Positions 54,585 to 63,778 of a stretch of DNA of 64,000 nucleotides are shown piece by piece; the stretch's first letter is position 1, and every line of letters starts with the position of its first letter. Under the pieces are notes generated by a model. The model ran no database searches and was not told the DNA's origin. It saw only the letters and a program-made list of their open reading frames with translations. Location: the NCBI RefSeq assembly GCF_013386165.1, contig NZ_JACAOS010000015.1:124001-188000 (forward strand), given 5' to 3'. The position numbers and the translations under genes are program-made. Source of the stretch: Pseudomonas gingeri. GTDB lineage: Bacteria; Pseudomonadota; Gammaproteobacteria; Pseudomonadales; Pseudomonadaceae.

Positions 54585-55637
54585 TTATTGGCCCAGCTCA
54601 GCGCCCGTGGGCGTGGTGGTGTGGGCGCCGCCCTGGCCGACGAGGATCAGGTTGCCGTTGCCGGCCGCCGTCACCGCCGACAGGGAAATCCGGTCGGGAC
54701 GGTTGAACACGCTGAAGGTCACGCCGTCATCGCTGCTGCGGATCACGCTGCCGCCGTTGCCGACAATCACCAGCGAGCCGTCGGCCAGCAAGGTCGCACC
54801 GGACAGACCGAACTCCAGGGCGCCACGGGCCGCCTTGAGTTCAACCGGCTCCCAGCTGCTGCCGAAGTCGGTGGAGCGGTAGAGATTGCCGCGCAAGCCG
54901 TAGGCCAGCAGCGTGGAGGGTTGGGCGGTGCCGATCACGCCGAACAACGAGCCCTGGTAAGGGCCGTCGACGTGTTCCCAGGTCTGGCCCCAGTCGGCGG
55001 AGCGGAACATGCTGCCCTGCTCGCCGACCACGAACAGCCCGGCGTCCTTGACCGCAGCGATGGCGTTGAGGTGGAACTGGTCGGGGTTGTCGATACGCTC
55101 GCTGACGTTTTCCCAATGCTGGCCGCCATCGGTGGTTTCCAGCAGGGCCCCGTAGGCGCCCACGGCAAAACCGCTGCTGGCGTCCTTGAACCAGATATCG
55201 AGCAACGGCGCTTCACGCTTGAGGTCCTGGAACTGGCGGGTCCAGGTGGCGCCGCCGTCAACGCTGGCGAGGATTTGTGCATCGTGGCCGACGGCCCAGC
55301 CGTGCTGGTCATCGACGAAATAGACGGCGGTGAGCATCTGCCGGGTTGGGACCCGGGCCTGGGTCCAGTGGGCGCCCTGGTCATCGGAAAAGACAATGTG
55401 CCCGCGATCGCCAACGGCCACCAGGCGCTTGCCGGCGTGGACCACATCAAGCAGCAGGCTTTTGCTCGCCTTGGAAGATTCGATGGAGTAGACCGTATCG
55501 GCGGCGGTGGACGCCGCCGCGTATGCGCTGGCCGGCAGTGTCGCCAGCCCCGACAGCGCCAGTGCCGTCACCAGCAATGCCGCACCGCGCCATGTCGGCG
55601 GACAGCCAGAACCCGTAGGCCTCACAGGCTCATTCAT
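54585..55637 (-). CDS. YCF48/BNR-repeat exported protein
   Basis: A 350-residue protein with a long signal sequence (about 1-41, ending in LPASAYAA) and a beta-propeller of Asp-box repeats: SDDQGAHW, SVDGGATW, TTDGGQHW, SADWGQTW, STDFGSSW and SSDDGVTF. This matches YCF48-type photosystem-assembly-like proteins widespread in proteobacteria. It is probably a periplasmic partner of the RND/MMPL exporter encoded 18 nt downstream. The ribosome site is GAAAGG. Confidence 0.9.
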   Translation of the reverse strand: MNEPVRPTGSGCPPTWRGAALLVTALALSGLATLPASAYAAASTAADTVYSIESSKASKSLLLDVVHAGKRLVAVGDRGHIVFSDDQGAHWTQARVPTRQMLTAVYFVDDQHGWAVGHDAQILASVDGGATWTRQFQDLKREAPLLDIWFKDASSGFAVGAYGALLETTDGGQHWENVSERIDNPDQFHLNAIAAVKDAGLFVVGEQGSMFRSADWGQTWEHVDGPYQGSLFGVIGTAQPSTLLAYGLRGNLYRSTDFGSSWEPVELKAARGALEFGLSGATLLADGSLVIVGNGGSVIRSSDDGVTFSVFNRPDRISLSAVTAAGNGNLILVGQGGAHTTTPTGAELGQ

Positions 55638-56048
55638 AGACCTTTCTCCCCATTATTATTGTCAGGTCATCCAACCTATCAGGGCGCCTTCGAGGGCATT
55701 TTCATGATTGCCGGATCGTCTGAAACCGGCAATCTAGAGCCCCTTCTAAAGCTGGAGCTATCCTATCGGGCTTTGGAATCGTCTGACAATCGACGCCACG
55801 TTATCTTTTGTTAACCCGGGGCGTTGAGGGGGAACCTGAATGATGGGGCATCAGGTGGGGTGATGAACAAAGGCCACGAATGTGGCCTTTGGCAGGAGTT
55901 TACGAAACAACACCGACCCTGTAGGAGCGAGCTTGCTCGCGATGGACGTCAACGATGACGCGTGGCGCCTGGAGAGTCGTGGTGCCCCGGCTACCATCGC
56001 GAGCAAGCTCGCTCCTACAGAGGGGCGGTGTTGGTCGTTCGAATGGGA
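55638..56048. other. Intergenic stretch with promoter area, hairpin and a REP pair
   Basis: About 410 bases without a gene. The part near 55638-55860 should hold the promoter of the YCF48/exporter unit. A perfect hairpin AAAGGCCAC-gaat-GTGGCCTTT lies at 55869-55890, with no T-run. An inverted REP pair follows at 55920-56020, close to the pepN stop. Confidence 0.6.
55920..56020. repeat. REP pair (BIME) after pepN
   Basis: Arms TGTAGGAGCGAGCTTGCTCGC and GCGAGCAAGCTCGCTCCTACA are perfect inverted copies separated by about 60 bp. The spacer begins GATGGACGTCAACGATGACG, as in the pair at 51170. Confidence 0.9.
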
Positions 56049-58706
56049 TCAGGCCAGGCTTTTGCTGACCACCTCGTACACATCCGCCGACAACTCACCG
56101 GAACCGCGAATCCGCTCCAGCTCCGCCTTCATCAGCGCCTGACGGGCGCTGTCGTATTTGCGCCAGCGGGTCAGCGGCGCCAATTGCCGCGAAGCAATCT
56201 GCGGATTCAGCGCATTGAGCTGGATCACCAGGTCCGCCAGGAAGCGGTAGCCGGAACCGTCCGCCGCATGGAAGTTGATCAGGTTCTGCCCGGCAAAGGC
56301 CCCGATCAACGCCCGCACCTTGTTCGGGTTCTTGATGGTGAACGCCGGGTGCTCCATCAACGCCTTGACCCGCTGCAGACCGCCGGGCAACACGCTGCCG
56401 GCCTGGACGCTGAACCACTGGTCCATGACCAGCGGATTGTCCTTGAAGTGCTCGGCAAAACTGGCCAGCGACAGGGCCTTCTCGGCCTCGAACGGCGAGT
56501 TCACCAGCACCGCCAGGGCGGTCAGGCGCTCAGTCATGTTGTCAGCGCTTTCAAACTGCTCCAGGGTCGCCGCGAGCACTTCAGGCTTGCCGCTGAGCAT
56601 CAGGTACGACAGCGCGATGTTCTGCAGCGCGCGACGGGCGAAATGCTCGTTCTCAGCCACGTAAGGCGTGGTTTTCGACACTGCGCGATTGGCCTGGTAA
56701 CGCTGCCACAAACCGTCGAACAACTGCTCGGCCAGTTGCCGGCGAACGAATTCGCGAGCGCCATGAATGGCCTCGACATCCGCCACTTCGCTGATCTCGG
56801 TGAGGTAGGCCTCGCCCGGCAGCGAGAGCATTTCGGCAACCATCGCCTGATCCAGCTGCTCGTTGGCCAGCACAGCACGCAAGGCCGTGACCAGACGCGG
56901 ATCAAGCACCAGCGCTTCACCCTTCTGATGCTGGCCGATCAGTTCCTGCAACACCTGCACCGACAATTGCTGGCCGGCGTCCCAGCGGTTGAAGCCGTCG
57001 CTGTCGTGTTGCATCAGGAACATCAACTGGTCGCGGTCGTAGGGGAAGCTCAGCTTCACCGGCGCCGAGAAACCCCGCAGTAGCGATGGCAGCGGCTTGG
57101 CATCCAGACCGACGAAGGTGAAGGTCTGCTCAGCCTCAGTCACCGAAAGCACACGACTGGTAGCGCCAGGGGCCGCCTCACCCACCAGTTGCAGGGCGAT
57201 TTCAGCGCCCTGGGCATCCAGCAGGCCGATCTCCACCGGAATCACGAACGGCAGTTTTTCCTGCTTGTCCGGGGTCTGCGGGCAGCTCTGGCGGAACGTC
57301 AGGCTGTAGGCCTTGGCGCTCGCATCGTAGCTTTCGCTGACGGCCAGGCGCGGCGTACCGGCCTGGCTGTACCAGCGCTTGAACTGACTGAAGTCGACGC
57401 CATTGGCATCTTCCATGGCCTTGACGAAATCGTCGCAGGTCACGGCCTGGCCGTCATGGCGCTGGAAATACAGGTCGCTGCCTTTGCGGAAGCCCTCGGC
57501 CCCCAGCAAGGTGTGGATCATGCCGACCACTTCCGAGCCCTTCTCATACACGGTCAGGGTGTAGAAGTTGGAAATCTCGATAAAGCTGTCCGGGCGCACG
57601 GCGTGGGCCATGGGGCCGGCATCTTCGGCGAACTGGTGGGTACGCAGGTAGGCCACATCCTGGATACGCTTGACGGTGCGCGAGTTCATGTCGGCCGAGA
57701 AGCCGGCATCGCGGAACACCGTGAAGCCTTCCTTGAGCGACAGCTGGAACCAGTCACGGCAGGTCACGCGGTTGCCCGACCAGTTGTGGAAATATTCGTG
57801 GGCAACGATAGCCTCGACCCGCTGGTGTGCGGCGTCAGTGGCGGTTTCGGCACGGGCCAGCACGGCGCTGGAGTTGAAGATGTTGAGGCCCTTGTTCTCC
57901 ATGGCGCCCATGTTGAAGTCGTTGACCGCGACAATCATGAAGATATCCAGGTCGTACTCACGACCATAGACCTCCTCGTCCCAGCGCATGGACTTCTTCA
58001 GGCTGTTCATGGCGTGCTGGCACTTGTCGATATTTTCCGGTTCGACATAGATGCGCAGTGCCACGTCACGACCGCTCATGGTCGCGAAACTGTCTTCGAC
58101 ACACCACAGATCGCCCGCCACCAGGGCAAACAGGTAGGCCGGTTTCATGAACGGGTCTTCCCAGGTCGCCCAGTGCCGACCGTCGTCCTGGGGACCGTTG
58201 CCCACCGGGTTGCCGTTGGACAGCAGCACCGGATAACGATGCTGCTCGGCGATCACCGTGGTGGTGAACTTGCTCATCACGTCCGGGCGGTCGAGGTAAT
58301 AGGTGATCTTGCGGAAGCCTTCGGCTTCGCACTGGGTGCAGAACATCGCGCCGGATTTATACAGGCCTTCCAGGGCGGTATTGGTTTCCGGGTGGATCTT
58401 CACGCTGGTGTCGATGCTGAAGCGCTCGCTGCCCGGATGCAGGGTCAGGTGGCTGTCGTCGATCTGGTAGTCGTTGCTCGACAGCACGCGGTCGTCGAGT
58501 TGCACCGACAGCAACTCCAGCAACTGGCCGTCCAGCACCAGCGGCGGCAGGCCCACGCCAGCGGCCGGGTTGCGGCGCATCACCAGCTGCGCATGGACCA
58601 GGGTATGGTCCTCGAACAACTCGAAGGTCAGGTGCGTCTCGTCGATCAGGTAGTCCGGTGCCTGATAGTCCTTCAGATAAATCATCTTCGGTTGTTCAGT
58701 GCGCAT
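56049..58706 (-). CDS. pepN: Aminopeptidase N
   Basis: An 885-residue M1-family zinc aminopeptidase that removes N-terminal residues from peptides in the cytosol. The exopeptidase motif GAMEN lies before the zinc site H303-E-Y-F-H307 with the third ligand Glu326 (LSLKEG). Length and order fit E. coli PepN (about 870). The C-terminal helical domain begins near residue 550 and ends SADVYEVVSKSLA. The ATG at 58706 has AAAGGA upstream. It is the last gene of the leftward group after DUF1315-DUF2797, 12 nt from the latter. Confidence 0.97.
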   Translation of the reverse strand: MRTEQPKMIYLKDYQAPDYLIDETHLTFELFEDHTLVHAQLVMRRNPAAGVGLPPLVLDGQLLELLSVQLDDRVLSSNDYQIDDSHLTLHPGSERFSIDTSVKIHPETNTALEGLYKSGAMFCTQCEAEGFRKITYYLDRPDVMSKFTTTVIAEQHRYPVLLSNGNPVGNGPQDDGRHWATWEDPFMKPAYLFALVAGDLWCVEDSFATMSGRDVALRIYVEPENIDKCQHAMNSLKKSMRWDEEVYGREYDLDIFMIVAVNDFNMGAMENKGLNIFNSSAVLARAETATDAAHQRVEAIVAHEYFHNWSGNRVTCRDWFQLSLKEGFTVFRDAGFSADMNSRTVKRIQDVAYLRTHQFAEDAGPMAHAVRPDSFIEISNFYTLTVYEKGSEVVGMIHTLLGAEGFRKGSDLYFQRHDGQAVTCDDFVKAMEDANGVDFSQFKRWYSQAGTPRLAVSESYDASAKAYSLTFRQSCPQTPDKQEKLPFVIPVEIGLLDAQGAEIALQLVGEAAPGATSRVLSVTEAEQTFTFVGLDAKPLPSLLRGFSAPVKLSFPYDRDQLMFLMQHDSDGFNRWDAGQQLSVQVLQELIGQHQKGEALVLDPRLVTALRAVLANEQLDQAMVAEMLSLPGEAYLTEISEVADVEAIHGAREFVRRQLAEQLFDGLWQRYQANRAVSKTTPYVAENEHFARRALQNIALSYLMLSGKPEVLAATLEQFESADNMTERLTALAVLVNSPFEAEKALSLASFAEHFKDNPLVMDQWFSVQAGSVLPGGLQRVKALMEHPAFTIKNPNKVRALIGAFAGQNLINFHAADGSGYRFLADLVIQLNALNPQIASRQLAPLTRWRKYDSARQALMKAELERIRGSGELSADVYEVVSKSLA

Positions 58707-58718
58707 GAGGGCGTCCTT

Positions 58719-59549
58719 TTACTGATGCACGGCGAGCTGGTAGGCCGTGTATTTACGGATATTGATCACACCGGTGTCAAAGATCAGGTACTGGCCCTTG
58801 ATCCCCATCAGCGTGCCTTCGGCAATCGGGTCTTTGTCCAGGTTGAAGCTGACCACCTTGGTCGGGTACTGCTCGATAGGGTAGCGAATCTCCAGCGGTT
58901 CGATATCCCGCACCGGCTGGATGGCCTGCAGGCCGAAGCGCGCCTGCAAGGCGGCGAAGCCCTCGGCACAGGATTCGAACAACTGCTCGCGCACCGCCTT
59001 GAGGTCCACCGCCGGCGCATCGCCCTTGAGCAAGGCGCGCCAGTTGGTCTTGTCGGCCACCTGGCTGCGGAACAGGTCTTCGACGAAACCGGACTGCTGG
59101 CGGGTCGCGACCCGCACAATCGGCAACGCCTGGCTGGCACCCTGGTCGAGCCAGCGGGTCGGCAACTGGGTCGCGCGGGTGATACCGACCTTGATCCCCG
59201 ACGAATTGGCCAGGTAGACCACATGCTCGGTCATGCAGAACTGCTCACCCCACGACGGATCGCGGCAGGTGCCGGCGTCGTAATGGCAGCGCTCGGGACT
59301 CATGATGCAGGTGTCGCACTGGGCCAGCTTGGTCATGCACGGGTAGCAATAACCCTGACTGAAGCTGGTCTTGGTCTTGCGTCCACAATGGGTGCAATGA
59401 ATCGCCCCGAGGAATTCCAGGCGCAGCTTCTGGCCGATCAACGGATTGACCGGCACCTCGCTGTCACCCAGGCGAAACGCATACTGCACATCCGCGCCAT
59501 CAAGGTGCGTCGACATCTTGCTGATTGCACCGCGGCCAAGCTCGATCAA
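58719..59549 (-). CDS. DUF2797 family protein with zinc-ribbon-like cysteines
   Basis: A 276-residue protein. A cluster of Cys pairs, IHCTHCGRKTK, then GYCYPCMTKLAQCDTCIM, then CHYDAGTCRD, suggests bound zinc. VYLANSSGIKVGITRATQLPTRW (written in part) resembles a GIY-YIG-type strand pair. The function is unknown. I place the start at TTG 59549 because it gives LIELGRGAISKM, which fits the family as I remember it, and overlaps the DUF1315 stop by 4 nt (TTGA). An ATG at 59516 is the alternative. Confidence 0.85.
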   Translation of the reverse strand: MIELGRGAISKMSTHLDGADVQYAFRLGDSEVPVNPLIGQKLRLEFLGAIHCTHCGRKTKTSFSQGYCYPCMTKLAQCDTCIMSPERCHYDAGTCRDPSWGEQFCMTEHVVYLANSSGIKVGITRATQLPTRWLDQGASQALPIVRVATRQQSGFVEDLFRSQVADKTNWRALLKGDAPAVDLKAVREQLFESCAEGFAALQARFGLQAIQPVRDIEPLEIRYPIEQYPTKVVSFNLDKDPIAEGTLMGIKGQYLIFDTGVINIRKYTAYQLAVHQ

Positions 59550-59806
59550 TGGATGGCATCCGACTTGAACAGGATGTTCGGCACCGGCGCCGACTTCGAG
59601 GCACATTCCTGCGCGCCCATGTAGCCGGTACGCTGGTCTTCCGGGAGGTTCTGGGTTTCCCAGGCGATCATCGCCTGCAACGACAGCTCACGCTGTTCGG
59701 CGCTGAGCTTGCGCCCGTCGGACCATTTGCCGATTTCCACCGCCAGTTTCAGGCTCTCGTAGATGTCGGGGGTGATGTTTTCAATCATTTCGATAAAAGA
59801 GGACAT
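59546..59806 (-). CDS. DUF1315 (YeaC-like) family protein
   Basis: An 86-residue protein matching DUF1315: SFIEMIENITPDIYESLKLA, KWSDGRKLSAEQRE, then LQAMIAWETQNLPEDQRTGY. It has a GGAGAGC ribosome site. It overlaps the DUF2797 gene by 4 nt and lies 12 nt or more upstream of the rest of the pepN group. The function is unknown. Confidence 0.92.
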   Translation of the reverse strand: MSSFIEMIENITPDIYESLKLAVEIGKWSDGRKLSAEQRELSLQAMIAWETQNLPEDQRTGYMGAQECASKSAPVPNILFKSDAIH

Positions 59807-59833
59807 GCGCTCTCCACGCTTGAAAAAAGTCGA

Positions 59834-60706
59834 CTAGACGGCCAGTTTACGACGGGACCAGAGGCCGCCCAACAAACCGGTGAAACATCCGATGAGCAGT
59901 CCGCCGACATGGGCACCGTTGGCAATTTCGCCGAAGCCGATCATCGAGACCAGGCCCGACAGGCACAACAGCAACCAGACCAGCATCATCACCAGCACGC
60001 CGCGCGGCAGGCGATAAACGGGGTTCGGCGACAGCCACTGGTAGATCCAGCAATGCCCGAGCAAACCGTAGAGCACCCCGGACAGGCCGCCGAACAGGGT
60101 CGGGCCGCTGACGTAATACTGCGTGTAGTTGGACACCAGGCTGAACAGCAGCGTCAGCCCCAGCAGGTTGATGCTGCCCTGGCGCAGCTCGATGCGCCGG
60201 CCCAGCTCCCAGTACCACATGCCGTTCATGGCGATGTGCAGGATGCCGAAGTGGATCAGCATCGGCGTCACCAGGCGCCACCACTGCCCCGCGGCCAGGC
60301 CGTCGGCCAGGGGCGTGAACTGGACGTAGTTGCCGTTCGCCTGGAAGTCGAGGAAGGTGAACCAGTGCAGGGTCTGGAGATTGTCACCGAGCAGGGTCAC
60401 GCCGGCGACAATCAGGCACAGCAGCAGGATCGTCGCCGTAGCCGGGCTCTGCTGGACCTGGGTGAGGAAGTTGGGCCGGGTCATGGGCACCGGCTTGTCC
60501 GGGACTTCCAGGTGGTTGTCCGGATCGCCGGCGGGGAAACGCTGATACAGGGACAACACGTCGGCACTGATCGACTCGGGCACCCACAGCACCTGCTCGC
60601 CGGACTCCTCGTTGACCCGGTGCGGCACCTGCATGCGCTCCAGCAGTTTGACGAAGCCACTCAGGTCAGTGGTCAACGGCAGGCGTAAGACAGCAGTGGC
60701 ACTCAT
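59834..60706 (-). CDS. Rhomboid-family intramembrane serine protease (GlpG-like)
   Basis: A 290-residue membrane protease. The N-terminal cytosolic domain (1-80) resembles that of GlpG. About six membrane helices follow. HIAMN (157-161) is the oxyanion-site motif, Ser209 in GGLSGVLYGLLGH is the nucleophile, and His266 in GAHVGGLLIG completes the dyad. The WR motif appears as QWWRLVTPMLIH. It overlaps the phosphoesterase gene by 4 nt and is the last gene of the nadK unit. Confidence 0.95.
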   Translation of the reverse strand: MSATAVLRLPLTTDLSGFVKLLERMQVPHRVNEESGEQVLWVPESISADVLSLYQRFPAGDPDNHLEVPDKPVPMTRPNFLTQVQQSPATATILLLCLIVAGVTLLGDNLQTLHWFTFLDFQANGNYVQFTPLADGLAAGQWWRLVTPMLIHFGILHIAMNGMWYWELGRRIELRQGSINLLGLTLLFSLVSNYTQYYVSGPTLFGGLSGVLYGLLGHCWIYQWLSPNPVYRLPRGVLVMMLVWLLLCLSGLVSMIGFGEIANGAHVGGLLIGCFTGLLGGLWSRRKLAV

Positions 60707-61674
60707 CGCAAAGCCTCGGGACGTTCGACATCGACCCAGACGAATTTCTGCGGGTCGAGGGTGGTTTCCTGGTCCAGCCGGTAAGCCGCCAGCTTGCCGT
60801 AGAGCACGGCGCTGTAATCCAGGCAGGCCAGGTTGGGACGGATCGGCGCGGGCTTGCCGCTGCGCCAGTAGTGGCCGACGAACAACATCGGTTCTTCGAG
60901 GCCATAACGCAGCAAGGCATTTTTTTCGGTCGAGGACAGCGCTTTGCTCGCCACCAACTCGGGCAAGGCATCCGGTTGGAAAACGATATCGCCGTAGGTC
61001 TGCGGGTCGTCTTCCCAGAACTTGGTGCGGAAGAACGCTCGGGTCAGGCCATCGCCGCCGGTCAGCGTCAGGCCGTCCGGCAGACGCATATCGGTACCGC
61101 GCAGCAGGCGGTCGAACGCCGTTGCAGCAAAACTGCCGGACAGCGCCGATTCCTTCAGGAACGCCTCATCGATGCGACCGTCGGGATACTGCGCCCGCAA
61201 GGGCGCGATCAAGCCGCCATCCCAACAGGCATGCACCACGCGGAAACGTCCGGCGTCAACAAACAGCGGCAGTTCGTAGAACCAGCCGAGGAAATCCTGC
61301 CAGTCCGCCGGGTGCTGTTCGAACTGGGTCAGGGTTTCCTTGAGCAAGCGGGCATGGCGTGGCGTGTGTTCGCGCACGAACTGCTTGCCGCTGCCCGCTG
61401 CCGCCGGCGTGCTCCAGCCCAGGGCGTTGAACTCGTGGTTGCCCATGATGCACAGCGCCTGCCCGGCCTCGACCATGTCATGGACGATATGCAGGGCCTC
61501 GCGGATGCGCGGACCACGGTCGATGATATCGCCGAGGAACACCGCCATGCGCGACGGATGACGCCAGATGCCCCCCAGCTTCTGGTAGCCGAGCATGTCC
61601 AGCAGATGTTCGAGGGTATGGGCGCAACCGTGCACATCCCCGATCAGATCGTAGCCACGCGCGGGATCGAGCAT
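60703..61674 (-). CDS. Metallophosphoesterase
   Basis: A 323-residue calcineurin-like phosphoesterase with the metal-binding motifs GDVHG (12-16), GDIIDRGP, GNHE and, later, VHACWDGG and FVGHYWRSG. It resembles ApaH-like/diadenosine or serine/threonine phosphatases, and the substrate is unknown. Its ATG shares one base with the nadK stop (TGATG), and its stop overlaps the rhomboid start by 4 nt, so all three genes are coupled. Confidence 0.93.
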   Translation of the reverse strand: MLDPARGYDLIGDVHGCAHTLEHLLDMLGYQKLGGIWRHPSRMAVFLGDIIDRGPRIREALHIVHDMVEAGQALCIMGNHEFNALGWSTPAAAGSGKQFVREHTPRHARLLKETLTQFEQHPADWQDFLGWFYELPLFVDAGRFRVVHACWDGGLIAPLRAQYPDGRIDEAFLKESALSGSFAATAFDRLLRGTDMRLPDGLTLTGGDGLTRAFFRTKFWEDDPQTYGDIVFQPDALPELVASKALSSTEKNALLRYGLEEPMLFVGHYWRSGKPAPIRPNLACLDYSAVLYGKLAAYRLDQETTLDPQKFVWVDVERPEALR

Positions 61675-62564
61675 CAGTCGCCTCCACCACCCAGCCGACT
61701 GCCCCAGCCGAGCTTGGTGCGGCAGACTTCGTAATAGTTGTGATCCAGCGGATGAATCAGCCGCAGCTTCTGCGGTTTCTTGCTGATGGTCACCGTATCG
61801 CCGGGGGCACAGGTGAAATGATTCTGCCCGTCACAGGAAACCTGCGGGTAGATCTGCATGTCCTTGGACACCACGATTTTCAACTCGCTGTTGCCGTCGA
61901 CCACAATGGGGCGGCTGGACAAGGTATGGGGGTACATCGGCACAATCACAATGGCATCGAGCTTGGGATGCATGATCGGGCCGCCGGCGGACAGCGCGTA
62001 GGCGGTGGAACCGGTGGGTGTGGCGACGATCAGGCCGTCGGCCTTCTGGCTGCAAACGAACTGGCCGTCGATATACAGCTCGAATTCGATCATCCGCGTC
62101 GACTTGCCGGGGTGCAGCACCACGTCGTTGAGCGCATCGCCCTGGCCGATGGCTTCGGCGTGGCGACGCACTTCGGCTTGCAGCAGGAAGCGGTTTTCCA
62201 CCAGGTAGTGACCGTCGAGGACCTTGGCCACCTCGACTTCGAGGTCATCCGGGCGGATATCGGTGAGAAAGCCCAGGTTGCCGCGGTTGATCCCCAGCAC
62301 CGGGATATTGTGCCGGGCCAGCGCACGGGCGGCGCCGAGCAGGCTGCCGTCGCCGCCGACGACGATGACCATGTCGCAGACTTCGCCGAGCATCTTGCGC
62401 GACGAAGTTTGCAGGCCGTGGCCCGGCAGGACCTCGGCGATGGTGTCCTCGAGGATGACGTGCAGGTGCCGCGCCAGGAGGAATTTCTTCAGCCGGCGAA
62501 CGGTATCCAGCACCTGCGAACTGCCCAGGCGGCCAATGATGCCGATATTGCGAAATTGCTCCAT
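61674..62564 (-). CDS. nadK: NAD kinase
   Basis: A 296-residue enzyme that phosphorylates NAD to NADP with ATP. The GGDGS motif (70-74, [15 protein letters not shown]), [13 protein letters not shown], the NE/D-type ALNDVVLH and the conserved [18 protein letters not shown] are all present. Length fits the family. First gene of the nadK-phosphoesterase-rhomboid unit. It is divergent from the DUF1853 gene, with an 88-nt shared upstream gap. Confidence 0.97.
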   Translation of the reverse strand: MEQFRNIGIIGRLGSSQVLDTVRRLKKFLLARHLHVILEDTIAEVLPGHGLQTSSRKMLGEVCDMVIVVGGDGSLLGAARALARHNIPVLGINRGNLGFLTDIRPDDLEVEVAKVLDGHYLVENRFLLQAEVRRHAEAIGQGDALNDVVLHPGKSTRMIEFELYIDGQFVCSQKADGLIVATPTGSTAYALSAGGPIMHPKLDAIVIVPMYPHTLSSRPIVVDGNSELKIVVSKDMQIYPQVSCDGQNHFTCAPGDTVTISKKPQKLRLIHPLDHNYYEVCRTKLGWGSRLGGGGD

Positions 62565-62652
62565 GGGGCTCCTGCGGGGTCTGGGACGGGCAAAGGGGAG
62601 ATTATGGGCGAAAGCCGGCCCGAGACAAAACCCTTTCAGCTATGCTCGCAGG

Positions 62653-63603
62653 ATGATCCTCTTCCCCGACTTGCTCAACCTGCCCCGACAGTTGCGCCAT
62701 CCCGAGGTGCGCGACCTGGCCTGGGTCATCCTGGCGCCGCCGATGCTGGAAGACACCCCGTGGCCGCAACGCCACCCGTTGGCTGGCAGCGACTGGGTAG
62801 TGGCGCCGGACCTGTTGGAGCAGTGGCTGCACGGGCTGGATCGCGATCCCGGCGAGCTACAGGCCTGGCTGGTACGCGGGGCGACCCGGCGACTGGGGCT
62901 GTATTACGAGCGGTTGTGGCAGTTCGCGGTGCAACAGGCGCCGGGGATCGAGTTGATCGGCGCCAACCTGCCGATCCGGCGCGAGGGCCATACCCTGGGT
63001 GAATTGGACTTGCTGTTGCGTGATCGCGATGGCGTGCATCACCTGGAATTGGCGATCAAGCTGTACCTGGGCCCGCAGCAAGGCGGCGGCCAAGACCCGG
63101 CGCGCTGGCTCGGTCCGGGTTGTCATGATCGACTGGACCGCAAGCTGGCCCATCTGAGCGAGCACCAGTTGCCGATTTCCGCCCGCCCGGAGAGCCGCGA
63201 GGCCCTGGCGACACTGGGTATTCATCAGTTCAGCGCGCAGTTGTGGCTGGGGGGTTATCTGTTGTATCCCTGGCCTGGGACGGCGCGCCCGCCGCGGGGC
63301 GCGCACCCGCAGCATCTGCGCGGGCACTGGCTGCATCAGCGTGATTGGTCGGATTTTATCAAACGCAGCCCGCCGGGCCGCTGGCAACCCCTGCCCCGCC
63401 ACGCCTGGCTGGCGCCGGCACACTATGCCGAAGCGGATGCCTGGTCACGGGAGCATCTGGCCCAGTGGCTGGAAGAACTGGACCCGCATGCCCCGGCGCA
63501 GTTGCTGGTGCGTCTGACCGAGAATCCACAGGGCAATTGGGAAGAAGCCGAACGGCTGTTCCTGGTGGCCGACCTCTGGCCGAATGTGCCCGATCCCCGC
63601 TGA
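62653..63603 (+). CDS. DUF1853 family protein
   Basis: A 316-residue protein of a Pseudomonas-conserved family. Hallmarks: [19 protein letters not shown], then [15 protein letters not shown], then [20 protein letters not shown], which looks like a PD-(D/E)XK nuclease-type core (ELD...HLELAIK), and [17 protein letters not shown]. The catalytic role is not proven. The ATG at 62653 is chosen because family-like sequence starts there. The ribosome site is weak. It is divergent from nadK. Confidence 0.87.
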   Translation: MILFPDLLNLPRQLRHPEVRDLAWVILAPPMLEDTPWPQRHPLAGSDWVVAPDLLEQWLHGLDRDPGELQAWLVRGATRRLGLYYERLWQFAVQQAPGIELIGANLPIRREGHTLGELDLLLRDRDGVHHLELAIKLYLGPQQGGGQDPARWLGPGCHDRLDRKLAHLSEHQLPISARPESREALATLGIHQFSAQLWLGGYLLYPWPGTARPPRGAHPQHLRGHWLHQRDWSDFIKRSPPGRWQPLPRHAWLAPAHYAEADAWSREHLAQWLEELDPHAPAQLLVRLTENPQGNWEEAERLFLVADLWPNVPDPR

Positions 63604-63638
63604 CTCTCGCCGAAATCTGCGCTCACCCCGTCCCCCCT

Positions 63639-63722
63639 GTAGGAGCGAGCTTGCTCGCGATGAGGCCTTTGAGGCTTGCATCGCTCTTGCGACCGCCATC
63701 GCGAGCAAGCTCGCTCCTACAG
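63639..63722. repeat. REP pair (BIME) after the DUF1853 gene
   Basis: Perfect inverted arms TGTAGGAGCGAGCTTGCTCG and CGAGCAAGCTCGCTCCTACA with about 40 bp between, in the gap between two convergent genes. Confidence 0.9.
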
Positions 63723-63778
63723 GGGGCAGGCTGCTCGCAGGTGAATATAAAGGGAACCGCGCGCTATTTCAGCACGAC

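Noticed and set aside
53331..55814. An 827-codon frame antisense to the exporter and YCF48 genes
   Set aside because: Both minus-strand genes are clearly real. The antisense product is low-complexity with no start signal.
57189..59624. An 811-codon frame antisense to pepN and the DUF2797 gene
   Set aside because: Same reason: strong families on the minus strand, and the antisense product shows no recognisable domain.
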